64,000 nt of DNA from Hysterangium stoloniferum (taxonomy: Eukaryota > Basidiomycota > Agaricomycetes > Hysterangiales > Hysterangiaceae), in assembly GCA_015178975.1 (NCBI GenBank), contig WHVD01000140.1, positions 62,001-126,000 of the forward strand, written 5' to 3'. This document shows, in pieces, positions 47,917 to 59,421 of this stretch. Below the pieces are notes generated by a model. The model saw nothing but the letters and a program-made list of their open reading frames with translations. It made no database searches and was not told the DNA's origin. A program made the translations under genes and the position numbers. Numbering within the stretch: position 1 is the stretch's first letter; each line of letters opens with the position of its first letter.

Positions 47917-48512
47917 GGCTATTTAGTCTCTCAAATAGTTTAACAAACATTGATGCAGCAAGGGATTCAAGAAATAAACAAATAAAGGTCCACTAATTTA
48001 AATACTGATAGATTAATTAGCTGCACTATTAAGCTTAAACAACTAAAGTCAATATTTGTTTGGTCTCTTGACAAATTCAGATGAACTTGTAGTGATGTGC
48101 TTTACAAAGGCTAAGCTCTTCTTGAGAATAAAGGTTGGGAGCTGAATGTATGTGCAATAAGTCAGTGGAAACTTGTTGTAAGCCTTCAATTTCTTGTAGC
48201 TTTTGAGTTTACTATTTATAAAGATTTAACAAGCTGTTAAATAGTTTATTAATAGGGGGGTTGTATGAGAGTCAAATATCCAAGCATTTGTTTAAAGATT
48301 GATTAACTGTGCTGTTAATGTGGGCCATTGAATAATCTAAATGGGGCAGGGATTTCAGTAATAAGACTTGTAGATTTACTGATTAGACAGGCTTGATGGT
48401 CGAAGCGACTAGTCTCCTTACTCAAGCAGAAATAAAAGCCAAGAAAGAAGCAAAGGCCCAGAAGAGTGCTGACAAAGAGTTCAAGATTCTGCAAGTGTAG
48501 GTGCTTGCAGTT
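47917..48512. repeat. Repeat related to the palindrome arms, possibly a copia LTR
   Basis: Directly upstream of the copia-type gag. Blocks at 47985-48060, 48120-48180 and 48320-48400 match the left palindrome arm in the same orientation. Its position suggests the 5' LTR of the copia relic, but I could not define both ends. Confidence 0.4.
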
Positions 48513-48684
48513 TGTAATGTATTTAGGGGTTTCTCTCAGATAGCTCAATATATGCTATAGTGTCACAGAACTTCAACAATAAAATAAGCAAAGGTCCAGT
48601 AATTTAAATACTGATAGATTAATTAGTTGCACTATTAAGTTTAAACAACTAAAATCAATGTTTATTTTGATTATTGAATGGTTC

Positions 48685-49434
48685 TGTTAGGATACGTACA
48701 GGGCAGGTTTCCAGAGAAACCCACAGGATATCTGGTAGGACTTGGCGTCAGCTTATAGGCTGTGCCCTCGCTAGATCATGTTGTCCAATTTCAGATGGAT
48801 GGACGGGAATCCCGGGGAGTCCAGGCAGGGGTCGTGGGTCGAGGGGTCATAGGTCGGAGGTCGTGGGATGTGAGTCGAGATTGATGTGAGAGATAGATGC
48901 GCCAGAGCCTGTGGGCTCTGACTAGTGTGAGCGGTGTGATTCAAGTAGGGTTTTAGAGCGGAATATGTATTAGATTACTGGGGGGAATCTAAGCCGATTT
49001 TCTGACTGGATTGTATGTACAACATCTGCCAGTTTAAATAGACGGTGGAGTGAATGTCATACCAAATCCAGTAATGATGAAATGAAATGAGCAAAACATA
49101 AAATGGGAATAGTAAACACCAATTTGGTGTTAGGAACGGGACGGAATGGAGCAGAGTCCGAATAGTGACAAATCATAAACCATAATGGGAAACGGAGTGG
49201 GAGCGGAGTCCGAATCGTGACAGGTCATTTGAGCGTGGGATGAGGTCGGAAATAGACAGAGATGGAGTCCGGTGAGTATTCCGGTGACTGAAACACAACG
49301 TAACAAGGACAAACGTAGACGAGTCTGATGTACGGAGTCCGGTGGGAATTCCAGTAGACTGATAATGGGTGCGTATAGGGCGCGGGTGCATATAAGTTAG
49401 TGCCCAGAGTCCGGCAGGATTTCTGGTCGTAACA
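48685..49434 (+). mobile_element. Solo LTR with target duplication GGTTC
   Basis: Begins TGTTAGGATACG and ends CTGGTCGTAACA. Perfect repeats GGTTC lie at 48680-48684 and 49435-49439. The empty site, with a single GAACC on this strand, survives in the opposite palindrome arm near 62340. It is closely related to the LTRs of the young chromovirus. Confidence 0.93.
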
Positions 49435-50395
49435 GGTTCAAAAGAACTATGTGTAACTCTTTTAGCAAATAATCAACTATTCCTTGAGAATAAGGGCTGG
49501 AAGCTGAGTATATATGTGCAGTAACTTGGCAGAGATTTGATATAAGGCTTTGCTTTCTTGTATGTTTATTTGTTACTACATATTAATAGATATTTAACAA
49601 GGAGTTAAATATTTTATTAATAGAGAAGATAATTTGTGTCGGATTTGTTTGTGTGCTTGTACTTGATTAATTCACTAACTTAAGGTATGGGCCTTGAACA
49701 ATCTAAGTGTTGGCAGGGATTTCAGTAAGGAGACTTGTTAGGTTTACTATGTATTTAATAAGCCTAAGGGTAGCTATGAGGCTGATGGAACTTAGATGAT
49801 TAGCTAAGTTCAAGAGTTGTCAGGAACCAGACAACCCGCTGGCCTCTGGGCCCCCAGACCCCGTCCTGCATGCTCCCGACCCTCTATATTGTATAGTTAC
49901 AACTGGAGTTCCTGCCAGAGCCTGCACATCAACTTGTTTATGCCTGACTCTCTGTATGCACCCACCCTATCTGTACCCAACTCTCTATACCCACTACACA
50001 ACCCACCAGGACCCGGACTCTGCCCTATATACACCCGACTCTCTGTATCTCACGGACCAGTCACCGGACTCCGACCGGACTTCCCGGAACCCCTCTAACA
50101 GAACATAGAACCCTGCTCCCGTTATGGTCAAACGGTCTGTCATGTGTCTCATGTACCAGTCATCAGACTCCACCGGACTCCGAACTCCGAACTCCACCCT
50201 ATATCCACCCGACACTCTGTATCTCATGGACCAGTCACTGGACCCCAACCGGACTCCCCGGAACCCCTCTAACAGAGCCCCATTCCCGTTATGGTCTAAT
50301 GACCTGTCATGATTCATTCTCTGCTCCCGTTCTGTTCCATCCCTAATACCTAGTTTGGTATTTACTTGTTTCATTTTATGTTTAATAGTTCTGCC

Positions 50396-51222
50396 TGTTA
50401 GGATACACACACAGGCCGGGTTTCCGGAGAAACCTGCGGGATATCCGGTAGGACTTGGCTTCAGCTTATAGGCTGCGCCCTCACTAGATCGTGTTGTCCA
50501 ATTTCAAACGGACGGACGGGGATCCCGGGGAGTCCGGGCGGGGTTCGTGGGTCATAGGTCGTAAGTCGAAGGTCGTGGGTCATGAGTCGTGAGTCGAGTT
50601 GGTTGAGAGAGATAGATGCGCCGGAGCCCGTGGGCTCCGACTAGTGCGAGCGATGTGAATCGAGTAAGGTTTTAGAGCGGAAAATATTATTAGATTACTG
50701 GGGGGAATCTAAGCTAATTTTCTGACTGGATTGTATGTACAACATCTGCCAGTTTATATAGACCGTGGAATGCATGACATACCAAATCCAGTAATAATGA
50801 AACGAAAACTAACAAAACATGAAACGGGAATAGTAAACACCAAATTGGTGTTAGGAACGGAACGGAACGGAGCGGAGTCCGAATTGTGACAAAGCATAAC
50901 CCAGAACGGGAAATGGAGCGGGAGCGGAGTCCTAAATCGTGACAGGTCATTTGACTAAAACGGGAACGGGGCTCGATTAGAGCGGTGACGGGATTCTAAG
51001 CGGGGACCGGTGACTGATGCGTGGGACGAAGACGGACATAGACAGAGACGGAGTCCGGGGGAAGTCCGGTGACTGATATGTATCGTAATGAGGTCGAACG
51101 TAACGAGTCTTGACATAACGGAGTCCGGGCGGGAAATCCCATAAACAGATGATTGGTGCTTGTAGTGCGTGGGGGCGTACGGGTTAGTGCCCGGAGTCCG
51201 GCGGGATTGTCCCGTCGTAACA
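50396..51222 (-). repeat. 3' LTR of the young chromovirus
   Basis: 827 bp with TGTTA...TAACA ends. The conserved block GACTTGGCTTCAGCTTATAGGCTGCGCCC is near 50452. Confidence 0.95.
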
Positions 51223-51225
51223 GTA

Positions 51226-51235
51226 TCCTCCCTTT
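51226..51235 (-). promoter_or_regulatory. Polypurine tract
   Basis: On the minus strand AAAGGGAGGA lies three bases before the 3' LTR, where the plus-strand primer of reverse transcription is expected. Confidence 0.65.
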
Positions 51236-51372
51236 ATGCCGAAGTCCCAAAGAGGCTCTAGACCTAAATAAGGTTCTTGTCGGCTATGCGCATGTGTCAA
51301 AAGTCATGTCAGTTACACGTATGTGTCAAAGAGTCATGTGATCTGGAAGGTAAGGTTCAAATGCAACAAGCC

Positions 51373-51382
51373 TATATAAAAA
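51373..51382 (+). promoter_or_regulatory. TATA box of the antisense accessory gene
   Basis: TATATAAAAA lies 50 bp before the ATG at 51432 and is followed by a C/T-rich leader. It lies outside the LTR, so the gene appears to have its own promoter. Confidence 0.55.
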
Positions 51383-51431
51383 TTTGAAAAATTGAAATTT
51401 CTTCTTCTTCATTACCCCCATCTTCATCACT

Positions 51432-52417
51432 ATGGGACCAAAACCAACACCATGCAAGCCAATGCCTATAGCAGGGCCCTCCACGGGCACTCCGTATCGG
51501 GCGCCTTGGACCGCGGCCCAATTGTTGGCGTGGCGAGAAGAGCAGCGCCAGCTTCGTGAAGCAGCAGAGAGAGAGGCGAGGGAGGCTGAGGAGGCCCTGG
51601 ACAGAGAGTACCAGGAAGCGTTGGCTGCAGAGGAAGAGGCCGCGAGGGAGAGGGAACGTGAGGCGGAGGAGGCTGCGCGAGTGGCCGTGGAGAACGCCCG
51701 GGTGGCTGCAGAGAAAGCCCGGTTGGCCACGGAGAGGGCCGCCATTGTTGCGGGAAAAGTAAGTCCCAAATTTCACTTGTCGACTTTTACTGACTTGTGA
51801 TTTTCAGCGCAAAGCGACAGAGGTGGAGTCCGAGTCCAAGGGGGAGCCAGAGAGCCCCCAAAAGGTAGGCCTCATGTCCGTGGAACACCCGCAGAAACTG
51901 ACCATATCAACAGAAGGCAAGGAAGGCGGCGCCAGTCCGTCTTCCGACGTGGAACAAGCCGCGGTGTTCCAGTTGCAACGACCGGAACACGGAATGCAAC
52001 CGAAAGGCCGGCCGGGGGCCGGGATGTTACCAATGCATGCACCTCAAGGTGAGGTGCTCGCTTGTGCACGAGCAGGCCACGGGGTCCGGGACGTGAGACA
52101 TAAGCGGAACGGACGGGTTGTCCAGGTTGGATGAGGTCCTTGGACGGATCGCCGAGGGCATCGAGGCCCAAAACGAGTTGCTCCGGAAGAGCAACAAGGT
52201 CCACATAGTGGTGGCGAAGGAGCTGTGCAGACTCCGCGAGGAATTTTGGAAATTCCTGGCAGAGTATGGCGGCTATGTTTATGAGGAGCCGCAAGTCGGG
52301 AGTTCCGAGGATGCCGGATCAGATGAGGATGGGGTTGACGTGGAGGTCACGGAGCTTCCTGAGGAAGTAGCTGAGGCGGCGGGGAAAAAGGACAGCCCCA
52401 TAGAAGTAGATGAATAA
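51432..52417 (+). CDS. Antisense accessory protein: coiled coil plus Zn2Cys6-like cluster
   Basis: This gene lies opposite to gag-pol, between the end of pol (52628) and the 3' LTR. Exons are 51432-51758, 51808-51864, 51914-52092 and 52126-52417. The first two introns are both 49 nt with good GT-AG ends, and all phases agree, giving 284 residues. Exon 1 gives a Pro-rich start and then a long Glu/Ala/Arg coiled coil (about residues 30-105). Exon 3 gives a basic stretch and six cysteines spaced C-x2-C-x6-C-x9-C-x2-C-x6-C (51965-52060), the spacing of fungal Zn(II)2Cys6 domains, with KVRC at the end. Exon 4 gives another amphipathic helix (LDEVLGRIAEGIEAQNELL) and an acidic C-terminus. A DNA- or RNA-binding accessory role is inferred. 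The third intron is only 33 nt; without it the frame meets TGA at 52094. Confidence 0.72.
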
Positions 52418-52627
52418 TATAATAGAAATAATAAAACTTGATAATAATTTGAACATAAAAGTAAAGCGTGAAAACATAAAAAAATAAAAGTCAAAGCCAA
52501 AGTCCGCGGAGAGTCCGCTTAAAGACTTGACAAGACATGTCAGAACCTGTAAAAGCAAAGAGAGACATAGGGTGACAGGGAATAATGAAAATGAGTCCAA
52601 ACGTAACACGGGGTCCGCGGAGTGTGG

Positions 52628-53776
52628 TCAGAGAGAAGATAATGGTCCAGGTTTGAGCGGGTAAGCTGTATGAAAGTCAGTAACGATTTCCATGGCATTA
52701 CCGAGTTCCGTGGCCAAAATCCATGAGGTTTCTTCATCGGTGCCCTCGTAACCCGCCCACTTGACCAAGTAAAGCAGTTTACAAGTGCGTCGACGCTTGT
52801 CTATTTTTGAATCTAAAATCTGTGAGATTTCAAACTCGGGTTCTCCATCAATGACGACAGGAGGAGGCGGAGATTGCACGCGATCCGGGATAGTGTTAGC
52901 AGTACAAGGTTCAAGCATAGAAACATGAAATACTGGGTGTACCGCACGCATGCTATCCGGAAGCCGTAGGGTCCAAGAAACTGAACCTACTTGTGCGATA
53001 ATTTCAAACGGACCTAAATATTTTTCAGCAAGCTTCTTTGATGGACGGGTAGTCCGGAAGAATTGAGCTTTGACATAAACACGGTCGCCAATTTTGAAGT
53101 TGGGTGGCAGAATCTGGTATTTGTCTGCTGAATGCTGATATTGCTCTTGGGTGGAGGTTATTGCAGTCCGGAGTTCCTCGTGGAGCTCGTGGAGGTCCGT
53201 GGTGAACTCTTGAGCACGAACAGAGGCGAGATTTCGTTCTGGATGTACTGTAATATTTGGATTATATCCTTTATTTGCAAAGAACGGGGAAACACCAGTA
53301 GTGGCCGAGGGTGCATTGTTGTAAGCAAACTCTGCAAGTGGTAACAAGGTTTTCCAATTGTCCTGTTGGTAGTTGCAATATACGCGGAGGTATTGTTCCA
53401 ATGTCTGGTTGACGCGTTCGGTTTGTCCGTCACCTTCTGGGTGATGTCCGGACGTGAAATGTAATGTCATGTCCAAGGATTTTCCGAGGGATCTAAAGAA
53501 GTGAGACACGAACTCTGATCCTCTATCAGAAGTCACGTGGGACGGAACTCCGTGCTTGGAAAATACGTGGATAATGAAAAGTTCCGCTAACTGCACGGAC
53601 GTAATTGTATCATAAGTAGGGATGAATATACCTTGTTTTGAGAATCTGTCAACAATGACTAGAATAGCAGAAAAGCCTTCGGAATCTGGTAGGTGTTCAA
53701 TGAAATCCATAGATATAGAATTCCACGGGTGTTCCGGTACCGGGAGTTGTTTCAAAAGGCCGTATGGCTTGTGTCG
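52628..53776 (-). pseudogene. Integrase core and chromodomain of the young chromovirus
   Basis: Same frame as the upstream piece, separated by TAG at 53777-53779. The integrase core shows SMDFIEHL, TSDRGSEF and HPEGDGQTERVNQTLEQ, carrying the three acidic catalytic residues (D, D, E). The C-terminus EFEISQILDSKI...LVKWAGYEGTDEETSW is a chromodomain, which guides integration to marked chromatin in chromoviruses. The frame ends at 52628. Confidence 0.93.
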
Positions 53777-54445
53777 CTAAGATTTCGAGCGGGGACAAGT
53801 AGTGCAAGATTTACAATAGTGCTTAACGAATCCACGGAGTCCGGGCCAAGTATATTCTCTTCTTATTAATGATAGAGTTTTGTTGTACCCAAAATGTCCT
53901 GAGAGTGGATGATCATGTTTGTATTGAAGGATCCTGAGGCGGAGGCCGTTGGAGTCCGGTACATAGATCCTATCGTCAAGTCTAATGAAACCATGTTGAT
54001 CAAGAGACCACCGAGGTTGATCGGGGTCCACGGGATTGTCCAGATGAGCTTTAGTAACTGGGTCTAGCGGAATTGCCGATAGAATATCTTGATGTAACTT
54101 CTCGATATCCATAATGATAATTCCACGGACAATGGGATTGACGAGGAAAGTTGCGTGGACCGATGCGGTAAGTTGTTGATTCGTGAAAATAGGTTTCAGG
54201 TTGTGCAGATTTACCATTGCATAGTTGTTGCTCCCCTCTTTAGGATAGACGTCCCATCGTCTAGTTAAAGCGTTGGGTTTGCCGCCGAGACGGCCGGGTC
54301 GAAAACGGATAATCATGTTGAAGGCGGAGAGATATTCAGACCAGCGGGCCTGCCGGCGGGTCAAGAGTTTTGTGGTAGAAAAGTATTCCAGGTTTTTGTG
54401 ATCTGTTACAACGTCAATAGGAGCTCCTGAACCTTCCAAATAGTG
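53777..54445 (-). pseudogene. RNase H end and integrase zinc region of the young chromovirus
   Basis: Continues the reverse transcriptase frame after the TGA at 54446-54448. It contains TDHKNLEYFSTTKLLTRRQA (RNase H end) and the integrase HHCC zinc region (HDHPLSGHFGYNKT...CKSCTTC), and stops at 53777. Confidence 0.92.
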
Positions 54446-55729
54446 TCACCACGCTTTGAAAGCTGAAAAGATTGCCAGAAGTTCTTTATCATGAACGTCG
54501 TAGTTGAGCTCTGCTCTGGTGAAAGTCCGGGACAGAAAAGCCACGGGGTGAACTTCTCCATTGGAGTCCTGGATAGAGAGAATGGCTCCAAGTGCATAGT
54601 CGGAGGCGTCCGTTTCAACAATGAGCGGGAAGTCCGGTTTCCAATGCGACAGAATAGGAGCTGTAGAAAAAGAATTTTTTAAAAGATTGAAAGCTTTTTG
54701 ACACTTATCATTAAAGTTCCACAGAGTACCCTTACACGTAAGATGGGTAAGGGGTACCGTGATGTCAGAATATCCACGGATAAAACATCTGTAAAAATTG
54801 GCAAAGCCGAGGAAGGATTGTATATCTTTAACTTTTCGGGGTTCGGGCCAGTCTTTGATGACTTGCACTTTAGTTTCGTCCATGCGGAGTCCATCGGGTC
54901 CCATCATGAAACCTAGGTATTCCACGGAGTCCGTGTCAAAAGTACATTTTTTACCATTTGCAAATAAACCATGTTGCCTGAGCCTCTGGAGAACTTCACG
55001 GACTTGTTTGTCGTGTTCCGCGGGATTCTCGGAGTAGATAAGAATGTCGTCCAAGTAAACAATGACGCATACATCGAGCATGTCGGAGAAAATGTCGTTG
55101 ATAAAACGCTGAAAAACAGACGGGGCATTAGTGAGTCCAAAAGGGATGACCAACCACTCGAAGGCCCCATAGCGGGTTCTAAAAGTGGTTTTCCATTCGT
55201 CGCCCACGGCAATCTGGACCAAATGATAGGCGTGCTTGAGATCTATTTTGGTGTAAATCTGGGCATTCCGCAGAGCATCGAGCAGGTCAGATATAAGTGG
55301 GAGTGGATATTTGTCCTTTTTGGTGACAGCATTGAGTCCTCTAAAATCAACACATAGTCGAAGGGATCCATCCTTTTTTCTGACAAACAGAACAGGTGCT
55401 CCAAAAGGAGACTTTGAGGGTCGAATAAAACCTATGGACAAATGTTCATCCAGGAAATCACGGATTGCGGATAGTTCCGTGGATGAGAGTGGGTAAATAT
55501 GTCCTAGGGGTGGCTGGGTGCCATCTTCAAGATCGATTTTTAAGTTGTATTCTCTATGAGGCGGAAGCCGGTCAGCTTTTCGCTTGCTAAAAACATCCGT
55601 GAAGTCATGATATTTCTCCGGGACGCCTTCTAGGTCAGCGGCTTGCTCAGATTCAGATACCGGGGTTGAAAAACGTCCAGTTGCTTCATCAATTTTTAAG
55701 TTGATAGTGAACGCCTGGGACCCATCCAT
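54446..55729 (-). pseudogene. Reverse transcriptase and RNase H of the young chromovirus
   Basis: Open for 427 codons. The motifs [36 protein letters not shown] and VIVYLDDILIYS (catalytic YLDD) are intact. The RNase H start IVETDASDYALGAILS and ELNYDVHDKELLAIFSAFKAW follow, where the frame ends at TGA (54446-54448). At the upstream junction (about 55740) one T is missing relative to the decayed copy, separating it from the protease frame. Confidence 0.93.
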
Positions 55730-57642
55730 TTTTGAAGCCCTAATAAAGCTGCAGCATTAATCAGAGAAATAGACGGAGGTGCCATGGGTTCTGGGGAAGC
55801 TATGGGTGCCATAGGGATCACAGGAGTCCTCGAGACTGCAGGTGCCGGGAAGGCCATGGGTGCCGTGGAGGCCGAGACAGGCGCAGTTTCCTCGGTCACC
55901 GCGGGAGTCCGGAATGTTATACTGTTAGCTATCCAGTCAATCAATGGATTGTAGCGGGTAAGCCAGTTATGTCCTAGGACCACCGAGCAACTTGAGTCTA
56001 ACTGGGTCACATAGAAAGTGACCAATTGAGATGTTCCACAAGGGAAATTGATGGGTAAATCACAAGCTTGGGTAACAACCGAATTACTTGTGCCATCGAA
56101 GAGGCGGAGAGTGATGGGATTTATCGAATAAGTTGACAAAGAATTTTTTTGCGTGAATTTTGTATCTAAAAAACAATGAGTCGAGCCGGAATCTATAAGA
56201 GCTGAAAAAACGAATTTCGGAATCATATTAGACATAAGTTTAACGAAAAATGAATCAGAATGTGAAAGAGCGGATGCGTTGAGGCGAGTGAACTCTTGAA
56301 TGCGCGGAGAGGCAATGCAACCCCTAACCCGCACGGAGTCCGTGGGGTTGCTTACTCTTTTTTCGAATCGGCAGCCGGTTTGTCCTTCGACGGGGTTTCC
56401 GTGGAGGCTTTGGCTGATCGACCCTTTGAAGAGTTTGCTTTTGCCAGCGGATATTCTGGGACTCGATGACCGGGTTTCCCGCACAAGAGAGAGGTTGTTG
56501 TCCATACGACGTTGTCTTTCTTGTGGAGTCAATTTGCCATCGGGTCCGAGTTTGCCTGAGAGGTCGGGTTTTCCGGCTTGCTTGCTGGACTGTTGACCCT
56601 TGTTGTTGTCCTTATTGTCCTTATTGTTGTTGTTGTTGTTTGAAGACTTTTTATCGTTCTTCTTGTCAGATTGCGAGGAGTTCTGGTTGCTGGTTGATGA
56701 ATTGTTGTTATTGTTTTTGTCCTTGGACTTGTTTACTTTGTCCGCGGATGTCTCGCGGGCAACTTCCGCACGACGTTCCCAATAACGTGCATCCACGTTT
56801 TGAGCTTTGAGCCGCATACGGGACAGGGTTTTTGGCTTGCCATCTTCTCCTTTTGAGACTTCGTCTTTAAGGCGGGACGGCAGACCGGTGTAGAATTGGT
56901 GGCGGAGAGCGGGATCGCCCCACTGACAACGAGCTGCAAGATTATTGAATTGGACGATGTAGTCCGTGATGTGCTGCGTGTCCTTCATATGAAGATTTGT
57001 GAGACTATTCTCGGCTTCTCCTGTCGGGTCATACGGGCCGAAGTTGGTTTCAAGCTCCTCAACAAACGCCTCCCAATTTTCAAGCCAGAGTGGCTCTTCC
57101 TCGGATATTCCGCTAAAAGCCGGTTCGAACCATTTCAACGCAGATCCCGACAAATATGACAGTGCGTAGTTGACTTTTCGGGAGTCCGTGGAGAATGCAG
57201 CGGCACGATCACGGAAGTTGAAGTGACATTGCATGAGGAAAGTAGAGAGTTTGTTTGGGTTGGAACCCGTGAAGGGTTCCGGAGCATTGACTTTTGACCG
57301 TGGAGGTTCTTGTTCCTTTTTCTTTCGTTCTTCGAGCATGTGCGTCATGAATTTATCTATGGTACCTGCTAAAAATTCAGAAGTAGGATCCCCCAAATGC
57401 GGCCGTTGAACAGGCGGAGGATTTTCAGGAGGGATTTCGACACCTTTGCCCTTGTCGGGGGCCACGGAATCGTCCTCGCGCTCGGATTCGTCCAGGTCTT
57501 CCGGGACTTCTTTGATGCGGGCTTCTTCCATGGGTTCCGACTGGTTCGCAAGCGTCTGACTGGTATACAGAGTTAACGGGGAATGAAGAGTCGACGGTCC
57601 AGGTATTGATGACTGTGCGCGTGTACTTCTTCTTGGTGGCAT
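55696..57642 (-). pseudogene. gag-protease of the young chromovirus, fused by frameshift
   Basis: The start is the ATG at 57642 (MPPRRSTRAQ), not the upstream TTG. The capsid region (NAPEPFTGSNPNKLSTFLMQC...FEELETNFGPYD) is followed by a Lys/Asn/Ser-rich linker. Near 56490 the frame shifts where the zinc knuckle should be, so CGKPGHRVPE is found in another frame and two of the four ligands are changed. The frame then enters the protease directly (LIDSGSTHCFLD with the catalytic DSG; SCSVVLGHNWLTRYNPLIDW). In the other frame the original gag ends at TAA 56352-56354 after a run of six A. Confidence 0.9.
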
Positions 57643-57678
57643 AATGAAAACAATCTGCAAGTATTAGTCATAAAATAC

Positions 57679-58526
57679 TGTTAGGATACACACACAGGCC
57701 GGGTTTCCAGAGAAACCCGTGGGATATCCGGAGAAACCCGCGGGATATCTGGTAGGACTTGGCTTCAGCTTATAGGCTGCACCCTCGCTAGATCGTGTTG
57801 TCCAATTTCAAACGGACGGACGGGGATCCCGGGGAGTCCGGGCGGGGTTCGTGGGTCGTAGGTCGTAAGTCGAAGGTCGTGGGTCATGAGTCGTGAGTCG
57901 AGTTGGTTGAGAGAGATAGATGCGCCGGAGCCCGTGGGCTCCGACTAGTGCAAGCGATGTGAATCGAGTAAGGTTTTAGAGCGGAAAATATTATTAGATT
58001 ACTGGGGGGAATCTAAGCTAATTTTCTGACTGGATTGTATGTACAACATCTGCCAGTTTATATAGACTGTGGAATGCATGACATACCAAATCCAGTAATA
58101 ACGAAATGAAAACTAACAAAACATGAAACGGGAATAGTAAACACCAAATTGGTGTTAGGAACGGAACGGAACGGAGCGGAGTCCGAATCGTGACAAAGCA
58201 TAACCCATAACGGGAAACGGAGCGGGAGCGGAGTCCTAAATTGTGACAGGTCATTTGACTAAAACGGGAACGGGGCTCGATTAGAGCGGTGATGGGATTC
58301 TAAGCGGGGACTGGTGACTGATGCGTGGGACGAAGACGGACATAGACAGAGACGGAGTCCGGGGGAAGTCCAGTGACTGATATGTATCGTAATGAGGTCG
58401 AACGTAACGAGTCTTGACATAATGGAGTCCGGGCGGGAAATCCTATAAACAGACGATTGGTGCTTGTAGCGCGTGGGGGCGTACGGGTTAGTGCCCGGAG
58501 TCCGGCAGGATTGTCCGGTCGTAACA
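57679..58526 (-). repeat. 5' LTR of the young chromovirus
   Basis: 848 bp. It carries one extra 21-bp tandem unit (around 57700-57745) compared with the 3' LTR. Internal to it, on the element strand, GTATT...AATAC forms a short inverted repeat where the primer site would be; no tRNA match was recognised. Confidence 0.94.
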
Positions 58527-59421
58527 CTGCCCCTCATTAATACCAGATTTGGTATTATTACATTTCAAAGTCTATATAAGTCTCCTATATTCATGTACTT
58601 AGAATCCAGTTTCAATCTCAAACAAGTTTGACCTTCGAACAAGTTACACCCCTGATCCAGTCTCTAGTCCTCTTGTCTGTCTGCACGCTCGATTCCTCGA
58701 ACTCCCATGAGAACTCCAGAATATACATCTCCTTGTATGCATTCTGTCAGTTTGAAATATGGACACCCAAATGAGTGTACGAGGCGCAGCCCATAAGCTG
58801 AAGCCAAGTCCATCTCAGCCATACCACCACACCTACTTCTGGTAATTATTCTAATACCACATTCCTTGTACTAATATCTCTGGAACTTTCCCTGGACTTA
58901 TTACCTGGGGAGTCCATGGGACAATTCCCAGAAGAAAGTGTGTGTTTGGAATTAATTACTGGAAACCTCCGTGGGACTTCCTCGGAGTTTATCACTGTGT
59001 TCAGAACTTAACAAGAGTGCTGACAAAGAGTTCAAGATTCTGCAAGTGTAGGTTCTTGCAGTTAGTATATCAGACTAAGGCTATTATTGTCCTTAGGATG
59101 ATGAGATAAGCTCAAAGGCTGATGCAGTAAAATTGTGTGTGATATGTAAGTTCTTTTATTGTGGAATTTTGGCCCTCCTTATATCCATTTTCATAACTAA
59201 ATATTTAACTATTTTATTATTTTATGAGATCATTATTTGGATAATAATGACCTTATATTTAACTTATTTCTTACTCTTTATTTATCTTATGACTCCAATG
59301 TTTGAGACAAGGGTCCCAATCCTATGCCTGAACTCGAAGGTTCACCAATTTGTTGGGGCCATGATCCTGGGATGTAAGTAAATCAATAACTCATCCATGT
59401 CATTACAGTCACTGACATAAT

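Larger units (their letters stand above)
50396..58526 (-). mobile_element. Young Ty3/gypsy chromovirus, nearly complete
   Basis: 8131 bp with LTRs 50396-51222 and 57679-58526 and perfect target repeats CTGCC (50391-50395 and 58527-58531). gag-pol is on the minus strand in the order gag, protease, reverse transcriptase, RNase H, integrase, chromodomain. The coding region has two frameshifts (near 56490 and 55740) and two stops (54446-54448 and 53777-53779), so this copy cannot make a full Gag-Pol. The LTRs differ by roughly two dozen substitutions by eye, nearly all transitions, plus one 21-bp duplication. A separate gene lies on the opposite strand at 51432-52417. Confidence 0.96.
49818..59013 (-). 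mobile_element. LTR (target duplication AGAGT) split by the young chromovirus
   Basis: The left piece is 49818-50395 (starts TGTCAGGAACC) and the right piece 58527-59013 (ends AACTTAACA). AGAGT repeats lie at 49813-49817 and 59014-59018. The other palindrome arm shows the empty site (CAAGAGTGCTGAC). The right piece matches, in reverse, the LTR starting at 63648. The left piece contains an internal near-duplicate of about 180 bp (49985-50100 versus 50170-50300). Confidence 0.82.

Noticed and set aside
51808..52134. Single long exon 2 reading 52134 as the C-terminus of the antisense protein
   Set aside because: That frame destroys the six-cysteine array and has no counterpart in the decayed copy, whereas splicing at 51865-51913 gives a conserved frame.
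59133..59381. 82-codon hydrophobic frame with a twin at 60864-61112
   Set aside because: Both copies lie in palindrome arms, so conservation reflects the duplication itself. Ile/Leu/Tyr-rich composition is what AT-rich DNA gives by chance. Not called as a gene.
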